Part shown: positions 17,931-28,169 of the stretch, piece after piece
Position numbering within the stretch: position 1 is the stretch's first letter
Layout: each line of letters opens with the position of its first letter
Source of the DNA: Chloroflexi bacterium AL-N1
Lineage (GTDB): Bacteria > Chloroflexota > Chloroflexia > Chloroflexales > Roseiflexaceae
Assembly (NCBI GenBank): GCA_013122435.1
Contig: WYDT01000007.1
Location: 1-64,000 of the forward strand
Length of the DNA stretch: 64,000 nt
Direction of reading: 5' to 3'
Made by a program: the position numbers and the translations under genes
Notes under the pieces: generated by a model
What the model saw: only the letters and a program-made list of their open reading frames with translations
Told to the model about the DNA's origin: nothing
Database searches by the model: none

Positions 17931-19361
17931 ATGACACACCATCCTCGCACCTTATTTGAAAAGATCTGGGATCAGCATATCGTCCGGGCCGAGTCGTCGA
18001 CCACGCCGGCGGTGCTCTACATTGATTTGCATCTGGTGCACGAAGTTACGTCACCACAGGCATTTTCCGATTTGCGTCAGCGTGGCTTGCAGGTTCGTCG
18101 CCCCGGCCAAACGTTGGCGACGATGGACCATTCAACGCCAACCACACCGCGTGGTGCTGACGGCATCATTCCAATTACCGACGCGCAGGCTGCCGCCCAG
18201 CTTTCCCAGCTTGAACGGAACTGCCAGGATTTTGGCATTCCGTTGTTTGCGTTGGGTAGTGATCAACAGGGCATTGTGCATGTGATTGGGCCAGAGCAAG
18301 GTTTGACCCAACCAGGGATGACTATTGTCTGTGGTGACAGCCATACGAGCACACACGGCGCGTTCGGGGCCCTGGCCTTTGGTATTGGTACATCTGAGGT
18401 TGCCCATGTGCTGGCAACGCAATGCCTGATTCAGAATAAGCCCAAGACCATGGAGATTCGGGTTGATGGCCGTCTCCAGCCAGGTGTGACTGCAAAGGAC
18501 ATTATTCTGGCGATCATTGCAAAGATCGGTGTTGGGGGTGGTATCGGTTATGTTTTTGAATATACCGGTGAGGCCATTCGGGCGCTGAGTATGGAAGAAC
18601 GGATGACCATCTGCAACATGTCGATTGAGGGTGGTGCACGGGCTGGTATGATTGCTCCAGACGATACGACGTTTGAATATATCGCCGGACGTCCGCTGGC
18701 ACCACAGGATGAAGCCTGGGAGCAAGCTATGACAATGTGGCGCACCCTTCCGACCGATGAAGGTGCACAATACGATGCATCGATCACACTCGATGCTAGC
18801 CAACTGACCCCGATGATTACCTATGGCACCAACCCTGGTATGGGCATGCCAATTACCAATCGCATACCTGAGCCATCTCAGTTTCCCGACCCTGGTCAGC
18901 AGATGGCGCTTGATAAAGCCCTGACCTACATGGGTTTGCAGCCAGGCCAATTCTTGTTGGGTCATAAAGTCGATGTCGTGTTTATCGGGAGTTGTACCAA
19001 TTCACGCATTTCCGATCTGCGATTGGCTGCCCGGGTGTTGCAGGGTCACAAAGTTGCGCCGGGAGTGCGTATGCTCGTCGTTCCTGGCTCGCAGCAGGTC
19101 AAGCGCCAGGCCGAAGCCGAAGGGCTCGACGACATTTTTCGGGATGCCGGTGCGGAGTGGCGCGAAGCCGGGTGCTCGATGTGTATCGCGATGAATGGCG
19201 ATCAACTGGCACCAGGCGAATATGCGGTTTCGACCAGTAATCGCAACTTTGAGGGTCGTCAGGGCAAGGGGGGGCGCACATTCCTTGCCAGCCCCATGAC
19301 AGCAGCAGCAACAGCGATCAATGGGGTTATCACTGATGCACGTGAAGTCGTTAGTCAATAG
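17931..19361 (+). CDS. leuC: 3-isopropylmalate dehydratase, large subunit
   Basis: This 476-residue aconitase-family subunit isomerises 2- to 3-isopropylmalate together with LeuD, and probably citramalate to methylmalate. The 4Fe-4S cysteines are in [12 protein letters not shown] and GCSMCIAMN. The N-terminus has [16 protein letters not shown]-like [17 protein letters not shown] and [13 protein letters not shown] (17917-17922) favours ATG 17931 over ATG 17916, which overlaps it. leuD is separated from leuC by a small membrane-protein gene, which is unusual. Confidence 0.95.
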   Translation: MTHHPRTLFEKIWDQHIVRAESSTTPAVLYIDLHLVHEVTSPQAFSDLRQRGLQVRRPGQTLATMDHSTPTTPRGADGIIPITDAQAAAQLSQLERNCQDFGIPLFALGSDQQGIVHVIGPEQGLTQPGMTIVCGDSHTSTHGAFGALAFGIGTSEVAHVLATQCLIQNKPKTMEIRVDGRLQPGVTAKDIILAIIAKIGVGGGIGYVFEYTGEAIRALSMEERMTICNMSIEGGARAGMIAPDDTTFEYIAGRPLAPQDEAWEQAMTMWRTLPTDEGAQYDASITLDASQLTPMITYGTNPGMGMPITNRIPEPSQFPDPGQQMALDKALTYMGLQPGQFLLGHKVDVVFIGSCTNSRISDLRLAARVLQGHKVAPGVRMLVVPGSQQVKRQAEAEGLDDIFRDAGAEWREAGCSMCIAMNGDQLAPGEYAVSTSNRNFEGRQGKGGRTFLASPMTAAATAINGVITDAREVVSQ

Positions 19362-19421
19362 GATTTGTGATACAGAACTTACTGTTTTTATTCGCTAATT
19401 TGTACTAGACACAGAGGAACG

Positions 19422-19649
19422 ATGAGTCATAAGCAAAAGTGGCTACTGTTTAGCCCAATAGGTCTCCTACTCTTAGGATGCGGTATCAGTTTTTTAGGTG
19501 ATGCAACAAGTCGTAAGAACAATGGTGAATCTTGGTTTGTTCAGGGCACAATTGGTTTGGCTCTGTTTAACATAGGGATGAGCATTTTTGGCGATGCTAT
19601 CAAGGAACGGGGGTTACACGAATTGCAAATGTCGCATCCAGATAGATAA
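19422..19649 (+). CDS. Small two-helix membrane protein between leuC and leuD
   Basis: This 75-residue product starts at ATG 19422 with AGAGGA just upstream. Two hydrophobic segments are visible, at about residues 7-26 (WLLFSPIGLLLLGCGISFLG) and 42-58 (GTIGLALFNIGMSIFGD), with a short charged loop (SRKNNGES) between them and a charged C-terminus. I do not recognise a family. It sits in the operon between two subunits of one enzyme, so it is co-transcribed with leucine genes. Nothing in the sequence links it to catalysis. Confidence 0.65.
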   Translation: MSHKQKWLLFSPIGLLLLGCGISFLGDATSRKNNGESWFVQGTIGLALFNIGMSIFGDAIKERGLHELQMSHPDR

Positions 19650-19681
19650 AACAGTATAAAGTGTCCGATGAGGAGCCTCGT

Positions 19682-20293
19682 ATGAAACCAATACAATGTT
19701 TTTCTGCTAAAATCGTAGTATTACCTGTTGAAAATGTCGATACAGACCAGATTATTCCAGCACGCTATCTCAAAACAACCAACAAGACTGGTTTGGGTGA
19801 CAGCCTCTTTGCCGATTGGCGGTATAATACCGATGGTCAGCCGAAAGAAGATTTTGTACTCAATCGTCCCGATGTGCATGATGTTGAAGTGTTGGTAGCA
19901 GGTAACAATTTTGGGTGTGGTTCATCGCGTGAGCATGCCCCCTGGGCGTTACTCGGTTATGGTTTTCGAGCCGTGATAAGCACCTATTTTGCAGACATCT
20001 TTCAGAATAATGCACTCAAAAATGGGTTGCTGCCGATTACGGTTGATACAGAAATCTATACGGAGTTGGCAAAGCGTTTTGCAGAGAGTCCCGAGGTGCA
20101 GGTGACGGTTGATCTTGAATCCCAGACACTCACACTGCCGGGAGGCCGCCAGGTGACCTTCCCGGTGGATCCGTTTGCGAAACATTGTTTGTTGAAGGGG
20201 GTTGACCAGATGGGATTTTTGTTAGCCGAGGATGAAGCTATTGCGTCCTATGAGGCCACACACGCGGCCCGGGTATGCACGGTTGTAACATGA
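19682..20293 (+). CDS. leuD: 3-isopropylmalate dehydratase, small subunit
   Basis: This 203-residue swivel-domain partner of LeuC shows the VDTDQIIPARYLKT motif near the N-terminus and GNNFGCGSSREHAPWALLGYG, both diagnostic of the small subunit. AGGAG at 19671-19675 places the start at ATG 19682 rather than the in-frame GTG 19661. The next gene begins 10 bases after its stop. Confidence 0.95.
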   Translation: MKPIQCFSAKIVVLPVENVDTDQIIPARYLKTTNKTGLGDSLFADWRYNTDGQPKEDFVLNRPDVHDVEVLVAGNNFGCGSSREHAPWALLGYGFRAVISTYFADIFQNNALKNGLLPITVDTEIYTELAKRFAESPEVQVTVDLESQTLTLPGGRQVTFPVDPFAKHCLLKGVDQMGFLLAEDEAIASYEATHAARVCTVVT

Positions 20294-20303
20294 AATTGAT
20301 GGA

Positions 20304-22316
20304 ATGCAATCAACAGTCCAAGCTCGCTTAGAAACACGAACTGCGCTGCGAACAGTCAGCGCGGTTCTCTTTGATTGGCGGCTGGGGGGCTTAATTGGCC
20401 TCTGGCTGCTTTTAACGTTGGTCTTGTTTCAGGTACCGTTGTCGTATTCGTTTAATGTTGGACAACTTGTTGGACCGGGCAGTGATCAGCCTTTCCTCCG
20501 TGGATTCTACCCCTCAGAAGGCTCAGGCGCGACACAGCGGATTCAGTGGTCAAAAGGTGATGAGGCCTATCTCGAAGTTCCCGGGGTGGGCCGCCGCGGT
20601 GTGGTGGTCACGCTCGATATCGCCTCGCATCGTGCCCAGTGGATTTCGCCTGAGATACCGGCGATCTTACGGGTGCAGATGAGTGATGGTTCCGTGGTCC
20701 CGATTACGTTACGTGAACAGGGGTCTCAGTATCAGATCTATGTTCCACCACACTTAATGAATGATGGTGTGTTGCGACTCGGTTTACACACCGATGAGTG
20801 GCAACGTGAGGGTGATAGTCGTGATGAACTTGGCATCGCGCTGACCAGGCAGATCTGGATCGAGTCGGTGTCGTCTGGTGGATTCGTTTTGCCAGATCGG
20901 GCATTGTTGTTTGCGTGGCCACTCGGTCTGATTTTGCTCTGGGTGACCTTGCGCCTCATCGATTTCTCGCCGCGGATGACTTGGTGGCTTCTGCTGCCCA
21001 TTGCGGTTGGTACACCCCTCTTTTTGTTGACAGAAGCACCGCGCCTTGGGTTCACCAGTCGCTGGATCATCCAGGTCAGCGCGATGAGTATGATATTTGC
21101 CGCTCTCTGTCAGTGGATCATCCCACCGCTGTTACGGCGTTTTAATGCCCTACCCGCACCGACCGTTTTGCGCTGGCTGCTCTTTTTGACCGTGGCGAGT
21201 TTTGCCCTGAAATATGGTGGTCGTCTTTACCCCGAGTCAATGCAGGGCGATCTGCAACTCCACGTCAATCGCTACACGCTTACGAATCACGGCAGCGTCT
21301 ACATTGCCGCACAGCACCGTGGCCTTCCGTTTCCCTTCCCGCCTGCTATCTATCTCACGTTGGCACCGTTTGCACTGACCGGACTCGACATACGCTTCTG
21401 GTTCGAATTTAGCGCTGGTCTCTTCGAGGCATCGACGGTGGTGCTGCTCTATCTGCTTATGGCCAGTGCCGGGGCCAGTGCGCGTATCGGGGTGATTACC
21501 GCTGCTACATATGCGCTGACGGCTGCCGGGTTTATGACAACATGGTTTGCCTTTGAAACTCAGGTCGCTGCACAGTGGTTCTTTATTGCACTCATGCTGG
21601 CTCTGGTCGCTGGTTGGCCACACTATCGCAGTCAGATGCTCTGGTGGGGCATTGTCTTATTAATGATACAGGTCTTTCTGGGGCACATCGGCTTATTTAT
21701 GAACACGGTTCTGCTTGGTTTGCTGGCACTGCCGATGATCTGGTTCTATTTACGTAGTTCCACAGAACGTCAGGGAGTCGTCCGTATTTTCTGGGCTGGG
21801 TTTACGGCCAGCTTGTTTGTTGGTCTGTTCTACTATACCGGCTTTATGAATATGATCGTTGAGCAGGTGGTTGGTGTTGCGACGGTTGGTCTCAACGAAG
21901 TCACTGAGCGCACGCCTACGCCACGTGCTGAAAGCTTCGAGGCAGTGTGGCAGGATGGTCTGATAACGCACTTTGGCTTCTTCCCTGTGCTGCTCATGAT
22001 CCCCGGCACCATCCTGTTGATGCGCGGCAAGCTGGGTCGTTCGATTCTTCCATGGCTCGTGTTTGCCTCAGTACTGGTAAGTGTCTCACAAGGCATTTTG
22101 CCCTTTATCACGCTATCAACGATTACTACGCGCTGGTTGATGTTTTCTGCCTGGGCCGTGGCCGTTGTTGGTGCACTGGGCTTCTGGATGTTCTGGCAGC
22201 GTGGTCGCAGCGCCCGCGTGATTGTCGTGGCAATGGCGTCGTATGCATTTTGGATTGCAATAATGATCTGGTTGGAGGCAATGACCCTGCGTCAGCCGCC
22301 CGTAGAGCCGTTCTAA
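20304..22316 (+). CDS. Polytopic membrane protein, possible GT-C glycosyltransferase
   Basis: This 670-residue protein is inserted between leuD and leuB. One membrane helix near residues 28-48 is followed by a soluble extracytoplasmic domain of about 150 residues. About ten more helices follow from residue 200 on, with segments such as [19 protein letters not shown] and [14 protein letters not shown]. The loop [21 protein letters not shown], with acidic residues just after a helix, and the overall layout resemble GT-C-fold lipid-linked sugar transferases (GT39/GT83 type). I cannot identify the family with certainty. Its only operon link is position: 10 bases after leuD and 16 before leuB. The ribosome binding site is weak. 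Confidence 0.7.
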   Translation: MQSTVQARLETRTALRTVSAVLFDWRLGGLIGLWLLLTLVLFQVPLSYSFNVGQLVGPGSDQPFLRGFYPSEGSGATQRIQWSKGDEAYLEVPGVGRRGVVVTLDIASHRAQWISPEIPAILRVQMSDGSVVPITLREQGSQYQIYVPPHLMNDGVLRLGLHTDEWQREGDSRDELGIALTRQIWIESVSSGGFVLPDRALLFAWPLGLILLWVTLRLIDFSPRMTWWLLLPIAVGTPLFLLTEAPRLGFTSRWIIQVSAMSMIFAALCQWIIPPLLRRFNALPAPTVLRWLLFLTVASFALKYGGRLYPESMQGDLQLHVNRYTLTNHGSVYIAAQHRGLPFPFPPAIYLTLAPFALTGLDIRFWFEFSAGLFEASTVVLLYLLMASAGASARIGVITAATYALTAAGFMTTWFAFETQVAAQWFFIALMLALVAGWPHYRSQMLWWGIVLLMIQVFLGHIGLFMNTVLLGLLALPMIWFYLRSSTERQGVVRIFWAGFTASLFVGLFYYTGFMNMIVEQVVGVATVGLNEVTERTPTPRAESFEAVWQDGLITHFGFFPVLLMIPGTILLMRGKLGRSILPWLVFASVLVSVSQGILPFITLSTITTRWLMFSAWAVAVVGALGFWMFWQRGRSARVIVVAMASYAFWIAIMIWLEAMTLRQPPVEPF

Positions 22317-22332
22317 TAACAAGAGGTGTTGC

Positions 22333-23448
22333 ATGCAAGTTACAATTACCATTCTTCCAGGAGACGGGATCGGTCCTGAAGTCGTCGCAGAGGGTGTCAA
22401 TGTGCTTCAGGCCGTTGCAGCGAAGTGGGGCCATCAATTTGCGCTACACGAAGCACTAATCGGCGGCTGTGCCATTGATGCGACAGGGCAGCCTCTTCCT
22501 GCTGAGACCCTTACGGTAGCCCAAAAATCTGATGCAGTGTTACTGGGTGCGGTTGGAGGGCCGAAGTGGGACAATCCTGATGCCAAAGTTCGCCCGGAAC
22601 AAGGGCTGCTTGGCATACGTAAGGCATTGGGGTTGTTTGCCAACCTCCGCCCGGTCACTATTTTCCCTCAACTTGTTGCCGCATCGCCATTACGCCCCGA
22701 ACGCCTTGAAGGGGTTGATCTGCTTGTCATGCGAGAGTTGACTGGTGGCATCTACTTTGGCGAAAAACGACGTGAGCGAGCACCTAACGGCGAAGAGTGT
22801 GCGCTCGATAGCTGCGTCTATACGACCAGCGAGATCGAGCGTATCGTACGTATGGCAGCAGAAGCGGCGCGTACCCGACGGGGCCAGTTGATGTCAGTGG
22901 ACAAAGCCAATGTGCTGGAAACCTCGCGGCTATGGCGTAGTGTGACGACCCGTGTGATGAGCGAAGAATTTCCCGATGTGCAGCTGGATCATATGCTGGT
23001 CGATGCCTGTGCCATGCACCTGATTCGTCGTCCATCCGACTTTGATGTGATTGTGACAGAAAACATGTTTGGTGACATTTTAACGGATGAGGCATCAATG
23101 TTAGCTGGTTCTATGGGCATGCTTCCATCAGCATCGCTCGGCGCGCCACGTCAGACCAACGGCGCTGCGGCTTCTATCGGGCGTATGGGCTTGTACGAGC
23201 CGATCCACGGATCGGCCCCTGACATCGCCGGGAAAGGCGTTGCCAATCCGCTGGCCATGATTCTGAGTACCGCATTGATGCTGCGCTATTCTCTGGGTCT
23301 TGAGCAAGAAGCACAGGCCATCGAAACCGCCGTTGGAATGGTGCTCGAAAAAGGGTTGGTGACAGGCGATGTTGCTCCGGCTGGTGCACGGTCATATTCG
23401 ACCAGTGAGGTCGGTCAGGCTGTTGTCTCACAGATCACTCAGGCATAG
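22333..23448 (+). CDS. leuB: 3-isopropylmalate dehydrogenase
   Basis: This 371-residue NAD-dependent beta-decarboxylating dehydrogenase completes leucine-specific synthesis and can act on methylmalate in the citramalate route. It has [15 protein letters not shown] at the N-terminus, [11 protein letters not shown] and [11 protein letters not shown] substrate-binding motifs, and [17 protein letters not shown] near the C-terminus. It is the last gene of the operon. Its TAG stop (23446-23448) directly abuts the stop of the convergent GH57 gene, leaving no room for a terminator between them. Confidence 0.95.
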   Translation: MQVTITILPGDGIGPEVVAEGVNVLQAVAAKWGHQFALHEALIGGCAIDATGQPLPAETLTVAQKSDAVLLGAVGGPKWDNPDAKVRPEQGLLGIRKALGLFANLRPVTIFPQLVAASPLRPERLEGVDLLVMRELTGGIYFGEKRRERAPNGEECALDSCVYTTSEIERIVRMAAEAARTRRGQLMSVDKANVLETSRLWRSVTTRVMSEEFPDVQLDHMLVDACAMHLIRRPSDFDVIVTENMFGDILTDEASMLAGSMGMLPSASLGAPRQTNGAAASIGRMGLYEPIHGSAPDIAGKGVANPLAMILSTALMLRYSLGLEQEAQAIETAVGMVLEKGLVTGDVAPAGARSYSTSEVGQAVVSQITQA

Positions 23449-24972
23449 TTAACGTGTAAAAACACGATAATTGAGATAGGGGAAGGGATTGTCCAATTCC
23501 TCAACCTCGTCGAGAAAATCCAGATCGGTAGTTGCCAGACTGGGCCGCTCGATGAGGTTGCAGAGAGAATCAAAGCGTTCAAAGTGCTGTGAGAGGCGAT
23601 CCAACGCTTCCCCGCTCAGATCCTCGTGTCCCATCATCAAAGGCCAATCGCTCGATTGTGCCAGCAGTAGTTCCCGCGCTGCCTGATTGAGCAAACGTTC
23701 ACGGATACCTGTGGCGTGGGGAAAACGCTGTGCGAGCAGCGTAAAGCGCTCTTCGGCGGCGTAAATGGGCTGCCATACCCGAAAGGTTGCGCCATGCGAC
23801 CACGTGCGATGATCGCCGCCCATCCCCCAACTGCCACCACGCAGATACGCTTTTTGTCGAGGTCGGTAGGAACGCAAGTAGGCCGATGGCGGCGTCAGCT
23901 GAATGTCAGGATGTCGTGAGACCCCTTCAATGAGCGATTGTATCCACGCTGGCCCTTCAAACCACCGTCTGCCAATGAACTCAAGATCGAGTGGCAGCAT
24001 CACCACACCGGGACGATCATGCTGCTGTTGGAAGGTGCTGAGTTGTCCATCTATATAGCTTATAAAGTGGGATGCATGTTCCTGAGCACGTTGAAACGCG
24101 TGATAGGGATCATAAAGGGGGGGATCGAGTTCTGATCCCATACCATTTTTCCACCATGCTATACGTGTATGTGTGTCACGACGCGGCGCCAGGTAGAGCG
24201 GATCACCGACATATCCGAGATCGGGTGAACACACTTGCTGGGTGGCCATCTGATCGCGGATAAACGCAACGAACTGACGAGTAACGACCCAACGTGGCCG
24301 CAGATGGGTGATGGGTGGTTCATGTGCCACACTCTGGGGATCAATGACGGTATAGCGGGTATCGTTGGCTACAATATGTGGTTTGAGTTTAGGATGGTAG
24401 CCACATTCTGGCAGCCACAGACCGCGTGGTTGCCGCCCCAGCCGTCGGGACACGACCATTTTTCCCACGTCGAGTTGTGCACGTATCGATTCTTTATGGC
24501 TTAACAAAGGAAGATAGGCGTGGGTGGCGGCACCTGTGATTGGTTCGATGACACCTGCATCACAGAGATTATAGAGGGCTGTGACCAGATTACGTCCGTA
24601 CCGTTGGTCAAAACTGTGGAGAATACCCTGCCCCCAATCGAGATAAAAGTGGGCCAGATAGGTACGGTGGTCATCCCTTTTGCGCTCATACTGTATGCGT
24701 TCGTGGCTCAACTGCTCCAGCCATTGTTCCATCCATATTACGAAGTGTTTTTGGACGATACTATCTGATAGTTGCTCCAACAGAATCGGAGAGAATGCGA
24801 GTGCAATCTGTGGTTGTATTCCTAATTCATGGAGATCATAGAGGGTGTTAATCAATGGGACGAGACTGTACGCAATGGTTTCGTGGAGTACCTCCTCACC
24901 GATAGGTTGACGCTCCACGGTGCGTACATACGGGACATGTGCTGTAAGAATAAGTGAGAGATATCCAGTCAT
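23449..24972 (-). CDS. GH57 family glucan-branching-type enzyme
   Basis: This 507-residue protein has the GH57 beta/alpha barrel of the DUF1957/branching-enzyme group, which forms alpha-1,6 branches in glycogen-like glucan. The N-terminus GYLSLILTAHVPYVR carries the first conserved motif. LWLPECGY contains the predicted catalytic Glu nucleophile, and LPLDLEFIGRRWFEGPAW the acid/base Asp region (usually DAELFGHWW, so slightly divergent). The C-terminal helical part with DWPLMMGHEDLSGEA is typical. The ATG overlaps the DUF2270 stop by one base (TAATG), which implies translational coupling. The substrate is inferred from family only. Confidence 0.88.
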   Translation of the reverse strand: MTGYLSLILTAHVPYVRTVERQPIGEEVLHETIAYSLVPLINTLYDLHELGIQPQIALAFSPILLEQLSDSIVQKHFVIWMEQWLEQLSHERIQYERKRDDHRTYLAHFYLDWGQGILHSFDQRYGRNLVTALYNLCDAGVIEPITGAATHAYLPLLSHKESIRAQLDVGKMVVSRRLGRQPRGLWLPECGYHPKLKPHIVANDTRYTVIDPQSVAHEPPITHLRPRWVVTRQFVAFIRDQMATQQVCSPDLGYVGDPLYLAPRRDTHTRIAWWKNGMGSELDPPLYDPYHAFQRAQEHASHFISYIDGQLSTFQQQHDRPGVVMLPLDLEFIGRRWFEGPAWIQSLIEGVSRHPDIQLTPPSAYLRSYRPRQKAYLRGGSWGMGGDHRTWSHGATFRVWQPIYAAEERFTLLAQRFPHATGIRERLLNQAARELLLAQSSDWPLMMGHEDLSGEALDRLSQHFERFDSLCNLIERPSLATTDLDFLDEVEELDNPFPYLNYRVFTR

Positions 24973-25760
24973 TAGTCCAACGGATCTATTTTGTCCAATC
25001 GATCATCGACCGATGGGGCAATGATGGCTTCCAAACGTTGGCGTTGGCTCATAGGTTGTTGTGTTGGTGATGCCAGTTTTTGGAGCGTTCGTTCACGCGA
25101 AAGCACTTCAATACTTGGTTTGGGGACGCTATAGGTGACAAACATGATCAAGCACAAACTTATGTAAAAACCCAGCACGATGGATAATACCAGCACTCCC
25201 GGGAAGGGTCCCACCGCCGCATGACTGACAAAGGTCTCTGCACCCATTGGTATGTCTGGTCGGGGATGAATGAGCAACTTGATCAACCAACACATAATGA
25301 GGAAACAATAGATGGCAAGATAATTATCGCGGAGACGGCGGCCCAGCAATTGTCCAAAGGTCGTCTTGAAGTGGGGGTAGGCCATGTCATTGATCACCAT
25401 CTGCTGCCAGGTTTCATGCACCGTCACATGATTGTTCCGCAGAATAGGTTTGTAGTACTCGGTCTCCAGCAGCCGCAACCAGCTACCCCATAGATCATAG
25501 TAGCGCATGCGACGTGTTTCCATTACTAAAAGCCCAAAGGTCAATAACATCACCAGCAGAATAACTGCATGAGAATGGCCAGGATTGCCGAGCACAAAAC
25601 TCACGGCTGTTCCGCTGGTAATGATGGCCCAGTTTGTCGGAGCATCGATACGAATACGCCATGACGTGGCGCGATCCATCAATCCACGATAGATATGGAC
25701 CGTTGCACCGACGGGAGGCGGGGGTAGTGGTTGTTTTTGTTGGGCCATAAAGCGTGTCAT
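24972..25760 (-). CDS. DUF2270 integral membrane protein
   Basis: This 262-residue protein resembles the DUF2270 family, with HIYRGLMDRATSWRIRIDAPTNWAI near the start. Two helices follow (about WAIITSGTAVSFVLG and HAVILLVMLLTFGLLVME), then METRRMRYYDLWGSWLRLLE, and two more helices in the C-terminal half (YLAIYCFLIMCWLIKLLI and GVLVLSIVLGFYISLCLIMF). The function is unknown. The start at ATG 25760 (or 25748) is chosen because a consensus-like promoter at 25782-25811 overlaps the longer open frame that begins with TTG 25811. It is coupled to the GH57 gene. Confidence 0.75.
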   Translation of the reverse strand: MTRFMAQQKQPLPPPPVGATVHIYRGLMDRATSWRIRIDAPTNWAIITSGTAVSFVLGNPGHSHAVILLVMLLTFGLLVMETRRMRYYDLWGSWLRLLETEYYKPILRNNHVTVHETWQQMVINDMAYPHFKTTFGQLLGRRLRDNYLAIYCFLIMCWLIKLLIHPRPDIPMGAETFVSHAAVGPFPGVLVLSIVLGFYISLCLIMFVTYSVPKPSIEVLSRERTLQKLASPTQQPMSQRQRLEAIIAPSVDDRLDKIDPLD

Positions 25761-25781
25761 TTCGCTGGTTGTATACGTGAT

Positions 25782-25811
25782 ATTATAGACATGCTCTATG
25801 ACTACCGTCAA
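25782..25811 (-). promoter_or_regulatory. Sigma-70-type promoter for DUF2270-GH57
   Basis: On the minus strand, TTGACG (25811-25806) and TATAAT (25787-25782) are 18 bases apart. The predicted transcription start is some 15-20 bases before ATG 25760. Confidence 0.65.
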
Positions 25812-25909
25812 GTTTGGTGCTATGAGAGGCGTGGCATGGGTTTGTGAGAAGATCCACTGAACTCATGCCACTCTATCAAAACCACGCTCTATGGGAATAC
25901 AGGTGCCTC

Positions 25910-27139
25910 TTACTGATCGGTGACTTGTGGTCGTGACCCTAGTTCAACTTGAATATCCTGTTGCTCTTGAGTGTTTAAATTGATGACGCTCAGGGTGACC
26001 ACGTCTCCTGGATTCGTGTTTAACTCAAGGTAAGTGATGACCTGATCTGCCGATGTGGTCGGGACACCGTCTATTGCAGTGAGAATAGCCTGGTTTACAA
26101 GCCCTGCGCTGGCGACTGGTCCGTCGGCGCGTGGTTGTATTAAAAGCCCTGGACCAGGCAGATCATTTTGTTCGGCAACGAGCGTGGTAATTTCATTCCC
26201 AAAGCCAATGCCGAGATATGGGTGATCATACTGGCCTTCTGCGATCAACGCATCAGACACTTTTGCGATGAGATTTACGGGTACGGCAAAGCCAATACCG
26301 GAGTTGGTGCCGCTACGCGAGAGAATCGCAGTGTTCATCCCAATAACGCGTCCACGCGAGTCAAGCAATGGTCCGCCTGAATTACCAGGATTGATCGCTG
26401 CATCGGTTTGAATAGCACCACCAATTGAAAAGCCACCTGGCTGATCCTGGATAGTACGCCCAATCGCACTCACAATGCCGGTTGTCACGGTGCGGTCCTG
26501 TCCGAGCGGGTTCCCAATCGCAATGGTGTGCTGTCCAATACGCACCTGCTCAGAATCCCCCAACTCAACTGGTGTTATTCCATCGGGTAGTTGTTCGACT
26601 TTGACTACGGCAATGTCACTATCTGGGTCGGTACCAACCACTTGCCCAACCGTTTGGAAGAGGCCGGTGAATGAGACCAGCACACGCCCGTCTGGACTGG
26701 CTTCAATCACATGGTTGTTGGTGATGATATGCCCTTCATTGTCGATTAAGAAGCCTGATCCAAGACCTTGCCCTGGCTCAATCTTAACGACGGCAGGACT
26801 CACACGCGCAAAAACGTCTGCAACAATCTGCTCTTCGGCATCGAGTACTTGTTGCGCCTGTGTCAGGGCTGGATCATCGGTTTGTGCTTGTCCTGGATCT
26901 ACCATGCTCTGATTGGTGTCAGCGGCAATAGGCTCGTTATCAATAACAGGTTGGGTCTCGATATCCTCTATTGTATCAGCCGTTTCTGTATCCTGTGCCA
27001 ATACTACCGTCGGTTCAGCAAGAACCGACTCGTTTTCACCCTGCCCCAAAATCGAGTCAATGTTGAGATTACTGCAACCAGCTAATGATAGTGTCAGTAA
27101 GGTCCCAATGAGATATATGCGTAAAGATGGTTTATTCAT
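25910..27139 (-). CDS. HtrA/DegP-type serine protease lipoprotein (S1C, PDZ)
   Basis: This is a 409-residue extracytoplasmic protease for damaged proteins. The start at 27139 follows GGAGGA 8 bases upstream. The N-terminus is a lipoprotein signal (YLIGTLLTLSLAGC with the lipobox Cys), then an acidic, Thr/Gln-rich linker of about 90 residues. The trypsin-like domain shows the full triad: His in ITNNHVIEA, Asp in DPDSDIAVVKV, Ser in INPGNSGGPLLDSRG. One C-terminal PDZ domain follows (LLIQPRADGPVASAGLVNQAILTAIDG, in part). Membrane tethering by lipid rather than a transmembrane anchor is inferred from the lipobox. Confidence 0.92.
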   Translation of the reverse strand: MNKPSLRIYLIGTLLTLSLAGCSNLNIDSILGQGENESVLAEPTVVLAQDTETADTIEDIETQPVIDNEPIAADTNQSMVDPGQAQTDDPALTQAQQVLDAEEQIVADVFARVSPAVVKIEPGQGLGSGFLIDNEGHIITNNHVIEASPDGRVLVSFTGLFQTVGQVVGTDPDSDIAVVKVEQLPDGITPVELGDSEQVRIGQHTIAIGNPLGQDRTVTTGIVSAIGRTIQDQPGGFSIGGAIQTDAAINPGNSGGPLLDSRGRVIGMNTAILSRSGTNSGIGFAVPVNLIAKVSDALIAEGQYDHPYLGIGFGNEITTLVAEQNDLPGPGLLIQPRADGPVASAGLVNQAILTAIDGVPTTSADQVITYLELNTNPGDVVTLSVINLNTQEQQDIQVELGSRPQVTDQ

Positions 27140-27310
27140 ATTTGATTTCCTCCACATATGCCACGTATATGAATAGGTACGCCATAACGTACTCTATAGT
27201 TGCGTTTTCAGCTTATAGCTGAATGAGAGGCACTTTAATGCTTTATGAGATCTTTACGACTTCAGGTAATGATCTGGTTTTCCAGATCTTGCAGCACTTT
27301 GCAGAGACCA

Positions 27311-27345
27311 CAAAAAAGAGATATCGACTATATATGATATCTCTT
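27311..27345 (-). terminator. Terminator of the pst operon
   Basis: AAGAGATATC (27316-27325) and GATATCTCTT (27336-27345) form a 10-bp stem with a 10-base loop. On the minus strand it is followed by a run of T, just downstream of pstB. Confidence 0.85.
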
Positions 27346-27368
27346 ATGTACGGAAGAGCTTGTATTGC

Positions 27369-28169
27369 TTAACCGAAACGTCCGGTGATATATTCCTCGG
27401 TGCGTTCGTCTGTAGGGTTCTGGAAAACCTGCTCCGTAGGACCATATTCGACCAACTGCCCAGCGCGATCGGCGTCCATCAGAAAGAATGCCGTGTAGTC
27501 TGATGCACGTGATGCCTGTTGCATGTTGTGGGTTACGATAACGATAGTATATTGTCGGCGCAACTCAAACATCAGTTCCTCGATTTTAAGCGTTGAGATG
27601 GGGTCGAGCGCTGAGCATGGTTCGTCCATGAGAATAACCTCTGGTTCGACCGCGAGTGCTCGAGCGATACAGAGACGCTGTTGTTGACCGCCGGAGAGCG
27701 ATAGCCCACTCTCTTTGAGTTTATCCTTCACATCGTCCCACACGGCGGCGCCACGCAGCGATTGTTCGACGAGTTCGTCCATTTCGCCTTTACTGCCACG
27801 CCAGCCATTGATCCGTGGTCCATAGGCGATGTTCTCGTAGATAGATTTGGGAAACGGATTGGGTTTTTGGAATACCATGCCGATACGGCGACGTACTTCA
27901 ACGGCATCGACAGAAGGGCCATAGAGATTTTGTCCACGGAACACGATCTCCCCTTCAAGCCGTGATCCAGGTACCAGATCGTTCATGCGATTGAAGGCCC
28001 GTAGTACGGTGCTTTTGCCACATCCAGAAGGGCCAATCAGTGCAGTAATCTTCTGACGCTCGACGTTGAGGCTGACACCTTTGACAGCGCGGAAGTTGCC
28101 GTAGTAAATATTCACATCATGCGCCTCAAGCGCATATTTGCTGTCTTGTTCAACACCATTTGTTACCAT
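27369..28169 (-). CDS. pstB: Phosphate ABC transporter ATP-binding protein
   Basis: This 266-residue ATPase drives high-affinity phosphate import. It shows Walker [10 protein letters not shown], signature [15 protein letters not shown], Walker [14 protein letters not shown], and the PstB-typical [15 protein letters not shown] and [18 protein letters not shown]. Its ATG overlaps the pstA stop by one base (TAATG). It is the last gene of pstSCAB. No phoU follows. Confidence 0.96.
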   Translation of the reverse strand: MVTNGVEQDSKYALEAHDVNIYYGNFRAVKGVSLNVERQKITALIGPSGCGKSTVLRAFNRMNDLVPGSRLEGEIVFRGQNLYGPSVDAVEVRRRIGMVFQKPNPFPKSIYENIAYGPRINGWRGSKGEMDELVEQSLRGAAVWDDVKDKLKESGLSLSGGQQQRLCIARALAVEPEVILMDEPCSALDPISTLKIEELMFELRRQYTIVIVTHNMQQASRASDYTAFFLMDADRAGQLVEYGPTEQVFQNPTDERTEEYITGRFG

